15,942 bases of DNA from Bordetella parapertussis (GTDB lineage Bacteria > Pseudomonadota > Gammaproteobacteria > Burkholderiales > Burkholderiaceae), in NCBI GenBank assembly GCA_945901665.1, contig CAMDLJ010000021.1:1-15942 (forward strand), read 5' to 3'. The notes beneath the pieces were generated by a model that was given only the letters and a program-made list of their open reading frames with translations, did not search any database and had not been told where the DNA came from. This document shows positions 7,991 through 14,310 of this stretch, in pieces. A program made the translations under genes and the position numbers. Position 1 is the first letter of the stretch. Each line of letters starts with the position of its first letter.

Positions 7991-8628
7991 GGGTGGGGCG
8001 GTGCCAGGCTGGGATCGGCGCGCAACATGCGCTCGACATAGCGGGCGATGAGATCGATTTCCAAATTGACCTTTGTGCCAGCACGGAGCTGGTGCAAGGC
8101 GGTGTTTTGTACCGTGTGGGGGATGAGATTGATGCTGATTTCGGTGCCATCGACAAGGTCGAGCACACGGTTGACAGTGAGGCTCACCCCATTGACGGTG
8201 ATGGAGCCTTTGTAGGCCAGGTATTTGCCCAGTTCGTGGGGGGCGAGCAGGCGCAACACCCAACTCTCACCCACGGGTTCGAATTGAACCACTCTGCCCA
8301 TGCCATCCACATGTCCAGACACCAGGTGCCCACCCAAGCGGTCGTTGGCGCGCAGGGCTTTTTCCAGGTTGACTTCAACCAGGCTGTCCAAGCCACAGGT
8401 TTTATCCAGCGATTCGGCAGAAATATCAATGCAAAAGCGGTTGTCTTGGGCTTGGAGTTCGGTGACGGTCATGCAAGCGCCGTTGATGGCGATGCTGTCG
8501 CCCAAGCCGACATCGGCCAAATAGCCCGCGGGCACGGACAGGCTCAGGCGCTTGCCGTGTTGTAAAGAGCGACCCAGGTCGTGGACTTCGACGATGCGAC
8601 CCACGCCGGTGATGATTCCGGTAAACAT
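7987..8628 (-). CDS. ribE: Riboflavin synthase, alpha subunit
   Basis: A 213-residue enzyme that dismutates two molecules of 6,7-dimethyl-8-ribityllumazine into riboflavin. It opens with the diagnostic [12 protein letters not shown] and shows the two tandem lumazine-binding repeats. The first (about 1-97) contains INGACMTV and FCIDISAES; the second (about 98-200) contains [21 protein letters not shown] and INLIPHT. Both repeats are complete and the length is normal. The start at 8626-8628 is fixed by the conserved MFTGI N-terminus. It lies 19 bases downstream of ribD and overlaps ribB by ATGA. The symbol ribE follows E. coli usage; ribC is used in some species. Confidence 0.96.
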   Translation of the reverse strand: MFTGIITGVGRIVEVHDLGRSLQHGKRLSLSVPAGYLADVGLGDSIAINGACMTVTELQAQDNRFCIDISAESLDKTCGLDSLVEVNLEKALRANDRLGGHLVSGHVDGMGRVVQFEPVGESWVLRLLAPHELGKYLAYKGSITVNGVSLTVNRVLDLVDGTEISINLIPHTVQNTALHQLRAGTKVNLEIDLIARYVERMLRADPSLAPPHP

Positions 8629-8647
8629 GCGCCTATTCTCGCAGGGT

Positions 8648-9745
8648 TCAGCGCAGCACCCGGGCCATCAAGCGCAGGTCGTCTCCGATGGGGGAGAAAT
8701 CCACCCAGCGCAGACGGATGGCTGCATCCAATTTTTCCAGGGCAGGCAGTTGGGCCATGCCCTGGCCGGGCCCGAGCAGGCACGGTGCCATGTACAGCAG
8801 CAATTCGTCCACCAGGCCCTCACGCAACCAGGAACCATTGAGTTTGTGGCCGGCTTCGATGTGCAACTCGTTGATGCCGCGCTGACCCAAGTCGGCCAAT
8901 AAGGCAGGCAAATCTACTTTGCCGCTGGGGTTGGCCAGCAGCGTGGTCTGCGCGCCAAGTTGGGTCAAGGCTTCGCGCGCCTCGGCGTTGGCTTGTGCGC
9001 CATACACCCAGACCGGCCGTACAGGTCCCCAAAGCGCGGCGTTGAGGGGCGTTTGCCATTGGCTGTCCACCACCACCAAAGGCGGCTGGCGGGGTGTGGT
9101 GACCAGCCGAACGTCGAGCAAGGGGTTGTCTTGCAATACCGTGCCCACCCCGGTCAACACCGCACAGGCGCGGGCGCGCCAGTGGTGTCCGTCTTGCCGC
9201 GCTGCTGGCCCGGTGATCCATTGACTGACCCCGTTGCTCAGGCCGGTTTGACCGTCTATCGACGCGGCCACCTTCAGGCGCACCCAAGGCAAGCCTGTTT
9301 GCATGCGCTTGAAAAAACCGATGTTGATTTCATGGGCGCGCTCTTGCCCCAAACCCATGATCACGTCGATGCCAGCTTCACGCAAGCGAGCAATCCCTTG
9401 TCCAGCGACCAAAGGATTGGGGTCTTGGCTGCTGATGACCACGCGGGCCACCCGGGCTTGGATCAGCGCATCGCTACAAGGCGGTGTGCGTCCGTGGTGG
9501 CTACATGGCTCGAGGGTGACATAGGCGGTGGCGCCCTGGGTGTCATGGCCTTGCAGCTTTGCGTGTTGCAAGGCCATGACCTCGGCATGGGCATGGCCCA
9601 CAGCCTGGGTATGGCCCTGGCCAATGCAGTGCCCCTGGGGGGAGACCAGCACACAGCCCACCCGGGGATTGGGGCTGGTGAGGTACAAGGCTTTTTCGGC
9701 CAAGCCCAAGGCTTGGTCCATCCATGATGCATCGCTGTCAGACAT
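8648..9745 (-). CDS. ribD: Bifunctional riboflavin-specific deaminase/reductase
   Basis: A 365-residue bifunctional enzyme performing the second and third steps after GTP opening. The N-terminal deaminase (about 7-145) has the zinc site HAE at 53-55 and PCSHHGRTPPC at 80-90 (ligands His53, Cys81, Cys90; catalytic Glu55). The C-terminal reductase (about 150-365) starts at WVRLKVAASIDGQTGLSNGVSQWITG and includes TGVGTVLQDNPLLDVR and, near the end, HIEAGHKLNGSWL, where the usual family E-G-G is E-A-G. The open frame runs 148 codons further upstream, but that part overlaps the pilin gene in another frame. ATG at 9743-9745 gives the normal RibD N-terminus. It lies 11 bases after pilE and has no FMN riboswitch in front, so it appears to depend on upstream transcription. 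Confidence 0.95.
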   Translation of the reverse strand: MSDSDASWMDQALGLAEKALYLTSPNPRVGCVLVSPQGHCIGQGHTQAVGHAHAEVMALQHAKLQGHDTQGATAYVTLEPCSHHGRTPPCSDALIQARVARVVISSQDPNPLVAGQGIARLREAGIDVIMGLGQERAHEINIGFFKRMQTGLPWVRLKVAASIDGQTGLSNGVSQWITGPAARQDGHHWRARACAVLTGVGTVLQDNPLLDVRLVTTPRQPPLVVVDSQWQTPLNAALWGPVRPVWVYGAQANAEAREALTQLGAQTTLLANPSGKVDLPALLADLGQRGINELHIEAGHKLNGSWLREGLVDELLLYMAPCLLGPGQGMAQLPALEKLDAAIRLRWVDFSPIGDDLRLMARVLR

Positions 9746-9756
9746 GGCGCAGATTA

Positions 9757-10284
9757 TCAGCGGCTCCAGCACTCTTTGGCGGACAGGCTGGCGTACTGCA
9801 CGCCTTGCTCGCCCAAATGGTTCAAGGTCAACACGCCACACGCATCTGGGGCTTGGTTGGCTTGTGGCACAGCTTGCAGGGCAAAAGTGTTGGCTGTGGC
9901 GTTGGTTTGCAGCTGAATTTGGTAGGTCCCGCCAGACACCTCCAACAGGGCCGGTGGGACTTGCTGGGGGTTGGGGTAAGCCCCCTGGGTGGCTGCGGCA
10001 CGCTCCAGCCATTGGGCGGTTTGCATCAAGCTCAGCTTGGCCAGTTGGCGCTGACCCCGGCGCAAATGGTTTTGGTATTGGGGCACAGCCCAACTCAGCA
10101 CCACGGCCAACAGGGCCAGCACCAGCAAGGTTTCCATCAGGCTCAAACCCGCCCATTTGATGGGTCGATTGGCGCTTTGAGCATCGCACCTTAGGCCCAA
10201 GACCTGTTTGTGCCCTTGGGTGGATTGCACCTCGAGTTGCGGGCTGGTCACTGCGGCACGCTCGGGTCGTGTGCGCACGTTCAT
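9757..10284 (-). CDS. pilE: PilE-like type IV pilin with long leader
   Basis: A 175-residue prepilin. The class III processing site is at residues 46/47, G|LSLMETLLVLALLAVVLSWAVPQYQ, with Glu51 at mature +5 and one hydrophobic helix. The C-terminal half (GGTYQIQL, then DACGVLTLNHLGEQGVQY and KECW) matches PilE-type minor pilins with a disulfide between the last two cysteines. It would be inserted in the inner membrane and processed by PilD. ATG at 10282-10284 overlaps the pilX stop (ATGA), but gives an exceptional 46-residue leader. A TTG at codon 29 (10198-10200) would leave an 18-residue leader and is a serious alternative. It is the last pilin gene; ribD follows after 11 bases. Confidence 0.85.
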   Translation of the reverse strand: MNVRTRPERAAVTSPQLEVQSTQGHKQVLGLRCDAQSANRPIKWAGLSLMETLLVLALLAVVLSWAVPQYQNHLRRGQRQLAKLSLMQTAQWLERAAATQGAYPNPQQVPPALLEVSGGTYQIQLQTNATANTFALQAVPQANQAPDACGVLTLNHLGEQGVQYASLSAKECWSR

Positions 10285-10943
10285 GGCAGCACCTCTTGCC
10301 AACTCAGCCAGCGCCCGCCCGTGGCTGCGTCGTTAGCCCCTTGCCACCACGCCTGCAACACGATGGGCGCTGACCTGGGCGAGGCTTGGGCCAAGGCAGT
10401 GATGCGCCACAAGGGTGTGGTTTGCGCGCGGTCAGCGTTGGCAAAGGCCTCCAACCAATAACCACTGCGGTCAGCCAAAACCGGGTTGATTTGGCTGTCC
10501 CTGACCGCGGCCCCAACAGTGAATTGGCCATAGCGTGCGGCCGTATTCAAGCGCTGCGCCCACAGAGCGGCCGAGGCAGGCTCCAGTGCCTCTGGGGCAC
10601 AAATGCCATCCATGCACTGACCGGACGGCAAAGTTTTTTTGAGCTGTGCCAAACCCGCTGCGGTGTGCGGAATAAAGGGCCTGGTGGGCACGGCATCTGT
10701 CGCTGGGGTGCTGTGGCGTGCATCTTTGTTCAAGGCAAAACTGGCCAGCAAATCTTGTTCGGCCTCGCGCAGCAAGGCCTCCGCGGCCCAGCGTGCACGC
10801 CACTCATCGCCATCGCTGCGCAACAAGTGGGCATGCAACCACACGCCCCTGGACAAAGACAAGGCACTCAAAGCACCCAGGCCCAGCACGGCCATCACCG
10901 TGGGCAATGCCCAGCCTTGGTGGGTGCGGTTCGGTGCCTTCAT
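10281..10943 (-). CDS. pilX: PilX-like minor pilin
   Basis: A 220-residue protein with a short basic leader and a prepilin site at residues 10/11, G|WALPTVMAVLGLGALSALSL. This is followed by EWRARWAAEALLREAEQDL (about 47-65), the pattern of PilX, where the first turn of the globular domain reads A.EALL.AE. Mature position +5 is Thr, not Glu, as also happens in PilX/GspK-type tip subunits. Two close cysteines (GQCMDGICAP) may form a disulfide loop. ATG at 10941-10943 overlaps the pilW stop by ATGA; the longer open frame upstream is inside pilW. PilX normally acts at the pilus tip with PilW, PilV and PilY1 to prime assembly. Sequence outside the N-terminus is divergent, so the PilX name rests on motif and gene order. 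Confidence 0.82.
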   Translation of the reverse strand: MKAPNRTHQGWALPTVMAVLGLGALSALSLSRGVWLHAHLLRSDGDEWRARWAAEALLREAEQDLLASFALNKDARHSTPATDAVPTRPFIPHTAAGLAQLKKTLPSGQCMDGICAPEALEPASAALWAQRLNTAARYGQFTVGAAVRDSQINPVLADRSGYWLEAFANADRAQTTPLWRITALAQASPRSAPIVLQAWWQGANDAATGGRWLSWQEVLP

Positions 10944-11713
10944 GGAACCGGGTTGGCCGCTTGGCGCCAGGCAAAAACTTGGCGTTGCACCCAACGCACT
11001 CGACCATCGCTGGGCAGGCTTTCGCCGCGACAACCCTTGACGGCGGTGGGCATGGCCTTTGAAACGGGTGCGCCGAAGCGCCGGATGCATACCTCCACGG
11101 CCAGCACCTGGCTGGGCACCAGGCCGGCTTGGGCTGGCACCCATTGCACTTGGGTCATGCCATTTCCTCCCTGGGTGCTATGGGCGTAGCGCAGTTGCAT
11201 GTCCTCAATGCCTTCGGCCAAAGCTTGCGCGCTGGCGCTGGGGTTGGCTTGGTCCAGGCAGGTCAATTCAGATTTGTTGTTGACGTTGAAACGGTTGCGA
11301 ATGGTGCTGTCGCTGCCTTTCACATTTCCTTGGCAGTCACGCCCATCAAGGCTGCGCAGGTGTGCTGTGGTCAAGCTGTCCGCCAGCGTGCCAGCACCAT
11401 CTGTGGCGGCCCAAGTGGGCATGGGGGTGGACAAAGCAATGGCGCCATCCGTGCTTTGGGTCGCCAAGGCTGCACCGGCTTGTCGGATGTGTTGACCGAG
11501 GGTTCGCCATACCCAGCTCATTTGTTGGCTCTGTTGCAGGCCCTCTTGGGCCAAGGCGTGGTTTTGTTGCGCAAAGCCCCAAGCGCTCAGAGCCGCCAGC
11601 ACCACCATGGCGGCCAGGGCTTGGCCCACCAACCAATCGGCCAAACCCAGACCGGCTTGATGTGAACCATTCATTTTCAAAAGGATGGGGCGATGGCGCA
11701 TTCGGATCTTCAT
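10940..11713 (-). CDS. pilW: PilW-like minor pilin
   Basis: A 257-residue minor pilin. The processing site is at residues 21/22, AG|LGLADWLVGQALAAMVVLAALSAW (pieces), so mature +5 is Asp26 instead of the usual Glu. After the helix, WRTLGQHIRQAGAAL (about 69-83) matches the PilW pattern of R.(I/L)R.AG. Later, GIEDMQLRY is the family's conserved segment before the C-terminal part with VEVCIRR. Several cysteines occur in the globular domain. ATG at 11711-11713 overlaps the pilV stop by ATGA; Met14 would give a more usual 8-residue leader. Function is inferred: priming or stabilising the type IV pilus tip. It is clearly a minor pilin by gene order between pilV and pilX. Confidence 0.85.
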   Translation of the reverse strand: MKIRMRHRPILLKMNGSHQAGLGLADWLVGQALAAMVVLAALSAWGFAQQNHALAQEGLQQSQQMSWVWRTLGQHIRQAGAALATQSTDGAIALSTPMPTWAATDGAGTLADSLTTAHLRSLDGRDCQGNVKGSDSTIRNRFNVNNKSELTCLDQANPSASAQALAEGIEDMQLRYAHSTQGGNGMTQVQWVPAQAGLVPSQVLAVEVCIRRFGAPVSKAMPTAVKGCRGESLPSDGRVRWVQRQVFAWRQAANPVP

Positions 11714-12225
11714 GGCCGCACATGCAACCAATAGCAGCGGTGCTGGGCGGGGCAGTTCAAGCCAGGGGGGTAGTTGGTGGCTTCCATCAGTGTTTTGTCT
11801 GTATCACGCCAGGCCAAGCCAATGCCAATGTGCTGCGGGTCGGCGGGTGATTGCCACAGTTGGGCTTGCGCGCCAGGCATGCGGTTTTGCACCTCTCGGG
11901 TCCATGACCACAGGTCTGACAAAGCCCAATCCACCAAGTTGCATGGGCGGTTGCTGCAGTCAACGGCGCTGGGGACTTGGCCCCAGCCCAAGCGATAAGC
12001 ACCCAATTGCCCTCGATTGGCGCGCAAGCGCTCGGCCATGTCTTGGGTCAGCCAAGCGGCCTGCTCCGTGTTGTGCTGGCTGCGCCAAGCCAATGTCGTT
12101 TTTCCTTGCAGCCACAGCAGGCCCAACACGCCCATGGACAGCACACCCAAAGCGACCACGGCCTCGGTCAATCCCCAGCCTGCACAGCAGACCTTGCCCG
12201 AGGTACGGGCCTTTAGCTGCTGCAT
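11710..12225 (-). CDS. pilV: PilV-like minor pilin
   Basis: A 171-residue prepilin with cleavage at residues 16/17, CCAG|WGLTEAVVALGVLSMGVLGLL, carrying Glu21 at +5. The segment AWLTQDMAERLRANR (57-71) is the diagnostic PilV pattern found just after the transmembrane helix. Two cysteine pairs (Cys90/Cys95 and Cys158/Cys164) are suited to disulfides. Its start (ATG, 12223-12225) lies inside the last codons of fimT with a 13-base overlap, and its stop overlaps the pilW start. PilV is one of the low-abundance subunits that prime type IV pilus assembly. Two cysteines inside the leader (residues 13-14) just before the cleavage glycine are unusual. Confidence 0.87.
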   Translation of the reverse strand: MQQLKARTSGKVCCAGWGLTEAVVALGVLSMGVLGLLWLQGKTTLAWRSQHNTEQAAWLTQDMAERLRANRGQLGAYRLGWGQVPSAVDCSNRPCNLVDWALSDLWSWTREVQNRMPGAQAQLWQSPADPQHIGIGLAWRDTDKTLMEATNYPPGLNCPAQHRCYWLHVRP

Positions 12226-12737
12226 CTGTCACCCGATTGCCAGCGAACCCGACCCGCAGCGCTGATGCAAACCGTGTTGGCCGCTTGGCTGCGCAAATCG
12301 TTGAGGGGCCTGAACACAAAACTGTCGCCAACGGTGCCCGGTTCTCCGCGCCGGTTGATGCCCAGCTTTTCGGTGCGCAAGTTGTGCACCATCGCCACAC
12401 CTTCGGGCAAGCCTTGCTGCGAAAGGGTTTGGCCATCCAGGGTGGTCACCCGCCAACCGCAGCGCCAATCGCTGGCTTGGGCGCTCAGCCCGGTGCAGTC
12501 TGTGGCCCGCACCATCTGCAAATCCACGCCTTGTTGGATGGCTTGGATCCGCGCCCATTGCAGGCCATGGACAAAACCTTCCCTGGCCGCTTGAACCTTG
12601 GCTTTTTGCACCCCTATTTGCCATGAGGACAAGCCCCAAGCTGCGCCAATCGCTGTCAGTGCCAGCACGCACAAAGCCTCAGCCAGCCCAAAACCGCGGG
12701 CATTTGGCGCATGCGCTTGGATGTGTAAGAGTTGCAT
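12213..12737 (-). CDS. fimT: GspH/FimT-family minor pseudopilin
   Basis: A 174-residue prepilin with processing site at residues 15/16, ARG|FGLAEALCVLALTAIGAAWGL, Glu20 at +5. The globular part follows the GspH/FimT plan: GLQWARIQAIQQGVDLQM (58-75), DCTGL...DWRCGWRV with Cys81 and Cys93, LGINRRGEP (125-133), and the final VCISAAGRVR...DRC with Cys157 and Cys172. FimT proteins are minor pilins, and some bind DNA for natural transformation; DNA binding here is not shown, though the C-terminal tail contains Arg residues. It is the first gene of the minus-strand run. The ATG at 12735-12737 lacks a convincing Shine-Dalgarno, but a promoter-like sequence lies just upstream. Confidence 0.87.
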   Translation of the reverse strand: MQLLHIQAHAPNARGFGLAEALCVLALTAIGAAWGLSSWQIGVQKAKVQAAREGFVHGLQWARIQAIQQGVDLQMVRATDCTGLSAQASDWRCGWRVTTLDGQTLSQQGLPEGVAMVHNLRTEKLGINRRGEPGTVGDSFVFRPLNDLRSQAANTVCISAAGRVRWQSGDRCSS

Positions 12738-12761
12738 GACTGGTTAATTACAAATAGCTCA

Positions 12762-12790
12762 TTTTTAAACTCCTTTTCTCATCTTGGCAA
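12762..12790 (-). promoter_or_regulatory. Putative sigma-70 promoter for the fimT-led gene run
   Basis: Read on the minus strand, TTGCCA (12790-12785, five of six to the -35 consensus) is followed after 17 bases by TAAAAA (12767-12762, four of six to the -10 consensus). Transcription would start near 12755, leaving a leader of about 18 bases before fimT. This is the only gap of promoter size in front of the fourteen minus-strand genes. It is a pattern match, not proof. Confidence 0.45.
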
Positions 12791-12856
12791 GAGAGGTTTG
12801 GTCAGGCTGATTTGGACCGGGGGCGGACATTCGGGGATGGGGCGGGGGAATGCTGA

Positions 12857-12862
12857 TAGAAT
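12857..12862 (+). promoter_or_regulatory. -10 element of tRNA-Val
   Basis: TAGAAT (five of six to TATAAT) lies 18 bases before the tRNA and is followed by a GC-rich discriminator, as expected for a stable-RNA promoter under stringent control. No good -35 box is visible at 16-18 bases upstream. The same GATAGAAT octamer precedes the tRNA-Leu gene in this window, which strengthens the assignment. Confidence 0.55.
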
Positions 12863-12880
12863 CTGCCGCTTCGAATCTTT

Positions 12881-12957
12881 AGGCGCGTAGCTCAGCTGGT
12901 TAGAGCACCACCTTGACATGGTGGGGGTCGTTGGTTCGAGTCCAATCGCGCCTACCA
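12881..12957 (+). tRNA. tRNA-Val, anticodon GAC
   Basis: A complete 77-base cloverleaf with encoded CCA. The acceptor stem AGGCGCG pairs with CGCGCCT, the D arm GCTC...GAGC is intact, the anticodon stem CCACC/GGTGG closes the 7-base loop TTGACAT with anticodon GAC, and the T arm GTTGG-TTCGAGT-CCAAT is normal. It reads GUC (and GUU) valine codons. It stands alone, divergent from fimT and convergent with the small membrane protein gene. A 7-bp hairpin follows 8 bases after its 3' end. Confidence 0.97.
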
Positions 12958-12964
12958 ATGCCTC

Positions 12965-12985
12965 GTCGCTTCGCCAGCAAGCGAC
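12965..12985 (+). other. Hairpin downstream of tRNA-Val
   Basis: GTCGCTT (12965-12971) and AAGCGAC (12979-12985) form a perfect 7-bp stem with a 7-base loop, 8 bases after the tRNA 3' end. No T-run follows on either strand, so it is not a standard intrinsic terminator. It may stall or protect the tRNA 3' end, or act with Rho. The 12958-13051 interval holds nothing else that I can name. Confidence 0.4.
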
Positions 12986-13051
12986 ACATCCATCACCCTT
13001 TGGCAATTGGTTTTTAAGCCCGGTGCCCATCTATTGGGGCTAGTGCTGTTG

Positions 13052-13348
13052 TTAAGAGGAGCCTGGCCCTTTGGTGCTGATGGGGGGCAAGGGTGGTGGG
13101 GTTTCCTTGACCTCCTTCACCTGTGCATCAATGATGTCCCCACCCGAACGGCTTGATGCTTGTGTCCATGGCTGGGCTTTTTTCTGCCATTGCTTGTACC
13201 GGCTCAGGGTCACAAGGATATTGGGCCTGCGTCCGGTCAAAGCCCAGGTGAACCCTGAAATCACGAACAGGACCAATCCCATCAACAACAGGCCCAGCAA
13301 AAAAACCAAGCCCATGGCCAACAGCCATATGCGCAGCAACCATTTCAT
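13052..13348 (-). CDS. Small membrane protein of unknown function
   Basis: A 98-residue protein I cannot assign to a named family. Residues about 4-38 are almost entirely hydrophobic, long enough for one long or two short membrane helices, preceded by a short basic stretch. Residues 39-98 are polar: a basic segment GRRPNILVTLSRYKQWQKK, then GDIIDAQVKEVKE, and a proline-rich end. The likely topology is a membrane anchor with a cytoplasmic tail. Its ATG overlaps the tautomerase stop by 4 bases (ATGA, 13345-13348), so it is translated from the same message. The coupling and plausible membrane architecture argue that it is real; function is unknown. Confidence 0.72.
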   Translation of the reverse strand: MKWLLRIWLLAMGLVFLLGLLLMGLVLFVISGFTWALTGRRPNILVTLSRYKQWQKKAQPWTQASSRSGGDIIDAQVKEVKETPPPLPPISTKGPGSS

Positions 13349-13572
13349 GCGTCACCCATTGGGCCAATAGCGGCGGCTTGTGCGTCGGGTCGGTCCGAAA
13401 ACAAGATGCCGCCTTTGGCCTTGGACGTTTTTGGGGTTTCCATGATTTGCACCATCACATCTGCGGGCGTGACTTGAAAGTGGCGCACGACCGCATCGGT
13501 CACATCTCTGACCAAGGACCGTTTTTGATCCATGGTGCGACCCTCCACGGCGTAGATGTAAATTTCAGGCAT
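13345..13572 (-). CDS. 4-oxalocrotonate tautomerase-family protein
   Basis: A 75-residue small enzyme of the tautomerase superfamily. After removal of Met, Pro1 would be the catalytic base, and PEIYIYAVEGRTMDQKRSLV aligns without gaps to 4-oxalocrotonate tautomerase, placing Arg11 correctly. The position of the second catalytic arginine (Arg39) is Met here (ADVMVQIMET). The C-terminal tail ends in GGILFSDRP plus an alanine-rich extension, longer than the 62-residue classic enzyme. The open frame continues 54 codons upstream, but ATG at 13570-13572 has an AAGGA ribosome binding site 7 bases before it and exposes Pro1. The substrate is unknown; no catechol meta-cleavage genes are nearby. Confidence 0.87.
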   Translation of the reverse strand: MPEIYIYAVEGRTMDQKRSLVRDVTDAVVRHFQVTPADVMVQIMETPKTSKAKGGILFSDRPDAQAAAIGPMGDA

Positions 13573-13579
13573 GGCTTGG

Positions 13580-13584
13580 TCCTT
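13580..13584 (-). promoter_or_regulatory. Shine-Dalgarno deciding the tautomerase start
   Basis: AAGGA on the minus strand, 7 bases before the ATG at 13572. It supports the short form that begins Met-Pro, which is required for tautomerase catalysis, over the longer in-frame extension. Confidence 0.65.
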
Positions 13585-13674
13585 TTTGAGCTGGAATATC
13601 CATAATTTGTATTGTCTGAGCATTTTGCAATTGGCCTCACTCCATGCTTGTCCTCCCCCCGGGAAAACCTGGAT

Positions 13675-13701
13675 TTGATTGCATGGGACCGTTCCTAGAA
13701 T
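13675..13701 (+). promoter_or_regulatory. Putative promoter of phaR
   Basis: TAGAAT (13696-13701) is a good -10 box. TTGATT (13675-13680) lies 15 bases before it, slightly too close for an ideal -35 box. The start of transcription would be near 13708, leaving a leader of about 39 bases. The 13573-13746 interval separates the divergent tautomerase and phaR genes and should hold both promoters; I cannot define the minus-strand one with confidence. Confidence 0.4.
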
Positions 13702-13746
13702 GGTTTGAAATTCTTTCAATAAATCCATCGACAAGAGAGTGGCTGC

Positions 13747-14301
13747 ATGGTCAAAAAATCCCCAGAGCCCAAAGTTGCAGATGCCGCCGCCATTCGGGTC
13801 ATCAAGAAGTACCCCAATCGGCGCTTGTACGACAGCGCATCATCTTCTTACATCACCCTGGCCGACATCAAACAATGGGTGATCGATGGTGTGCCGGTCC
13901 AAGTGGTGGATGCCAAAACCAGCCAAGACCTCACGCGCAGTATTTTGTTGCAAATCATTTTGGAAGAAGAGGCCTGTGGCTCGCCTTTGTTCACCGAAAA
14001 AGCTTTGGCCGACATGATTCGCTTTTATGGCCACACCATGCAAACCCACATGGGTGGCTTCATTGAAAAAAATATGCACATGCTCAAAGACATGGTGGGG
14101 CAATACAACGCACATGTCTCGCCCTTGTCAGGCAACGCAGCAAAACCTTTTGCGGGCATGCAGCCCCCGGCTGTACAACAGATGATCAGCGGTTACATGG
14201 AGCAGTCGCAGAAAGCCGTTGCCCAAATGCAGGCCCAAATGCAAGAGAACATGAATCGCCACACCGAACAAATGTTGACAGCCATGGGGCTGAAACGCTG
14301 A
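13747..14301 (+). CDS. phaR: Polyhydroxyalkanoate synthesis repressor PhaR
   Basis: A 184-residue regulator. Residues about 16-76 are the PHB/PHA accumulation DNA-binding domain, recognised by IRVIKKYPNRRLYDSASSSY, ITLADIKQWV and VVDAKTSQDLTRSILLQII. Residues about 80-122 form the second PHB-accumulation region (SPLFTEKALADMIRFYG). The C-terminus (about 150-184) is a Met/Gln-rich helix likely to mediate oligomerisation. In related bacteria PhaR binds both PHB granules and DNA, repressing the phasin gene and its own gene until polymer appears. No pha synthase or phasin gene is in the window. ATG at 13747 follows an AAGAGAG ribosome binding site. rimO starts 36 bases after the stop. Confidence 0.95.
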   Translation: MVKKSPEPKVADAAAIRVIKKYPNRRLYDSASSSYITLADIKQWVIDGVPVQVVDAKTSQDLTRSILLQIILEEEACGSPLFTEKALADMIRFYGHTMQTHMGGFIEKNMHMLKDMVGQYNAHVSPLSGNAAKPFAGMQPPAVQQMISGYMEQSQKAVAQMQAQMQENMNRHTEQMLTAMGLKR

Positions 14302-14310
14302 TCCACGCCA

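Noticed and set aside
11685..12626. A 313-codon plus-strand frame opposite pilV and fimT
   Set aside because: The minus-strand pilin genes have clear motifs and coupled starts; this frame has proline/arginine-rich composition typical of antisense shadows.
12881..12957. tRNA-Val as an attachment site for an integrated element
   Set aside because: No integrase, no repeated copy of the tRNA 3' end and no change in gene character are visible in the flanking sequence.
12779..13030. An 83-codon open frame on the minus strand across tRNA-Val
   Set aside because: Its central segment (GLEPTTPTMSRWCSNQ) is simply the translation of the antisense strand of the tRNA gene, a well-known source of false proteins in databases.
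13573..13734. N-terminal 54-codon extension of the tautomerase
   Set aside because: It would bury the catalytic Pro1, and it covers the divergent promoter region for phaR.
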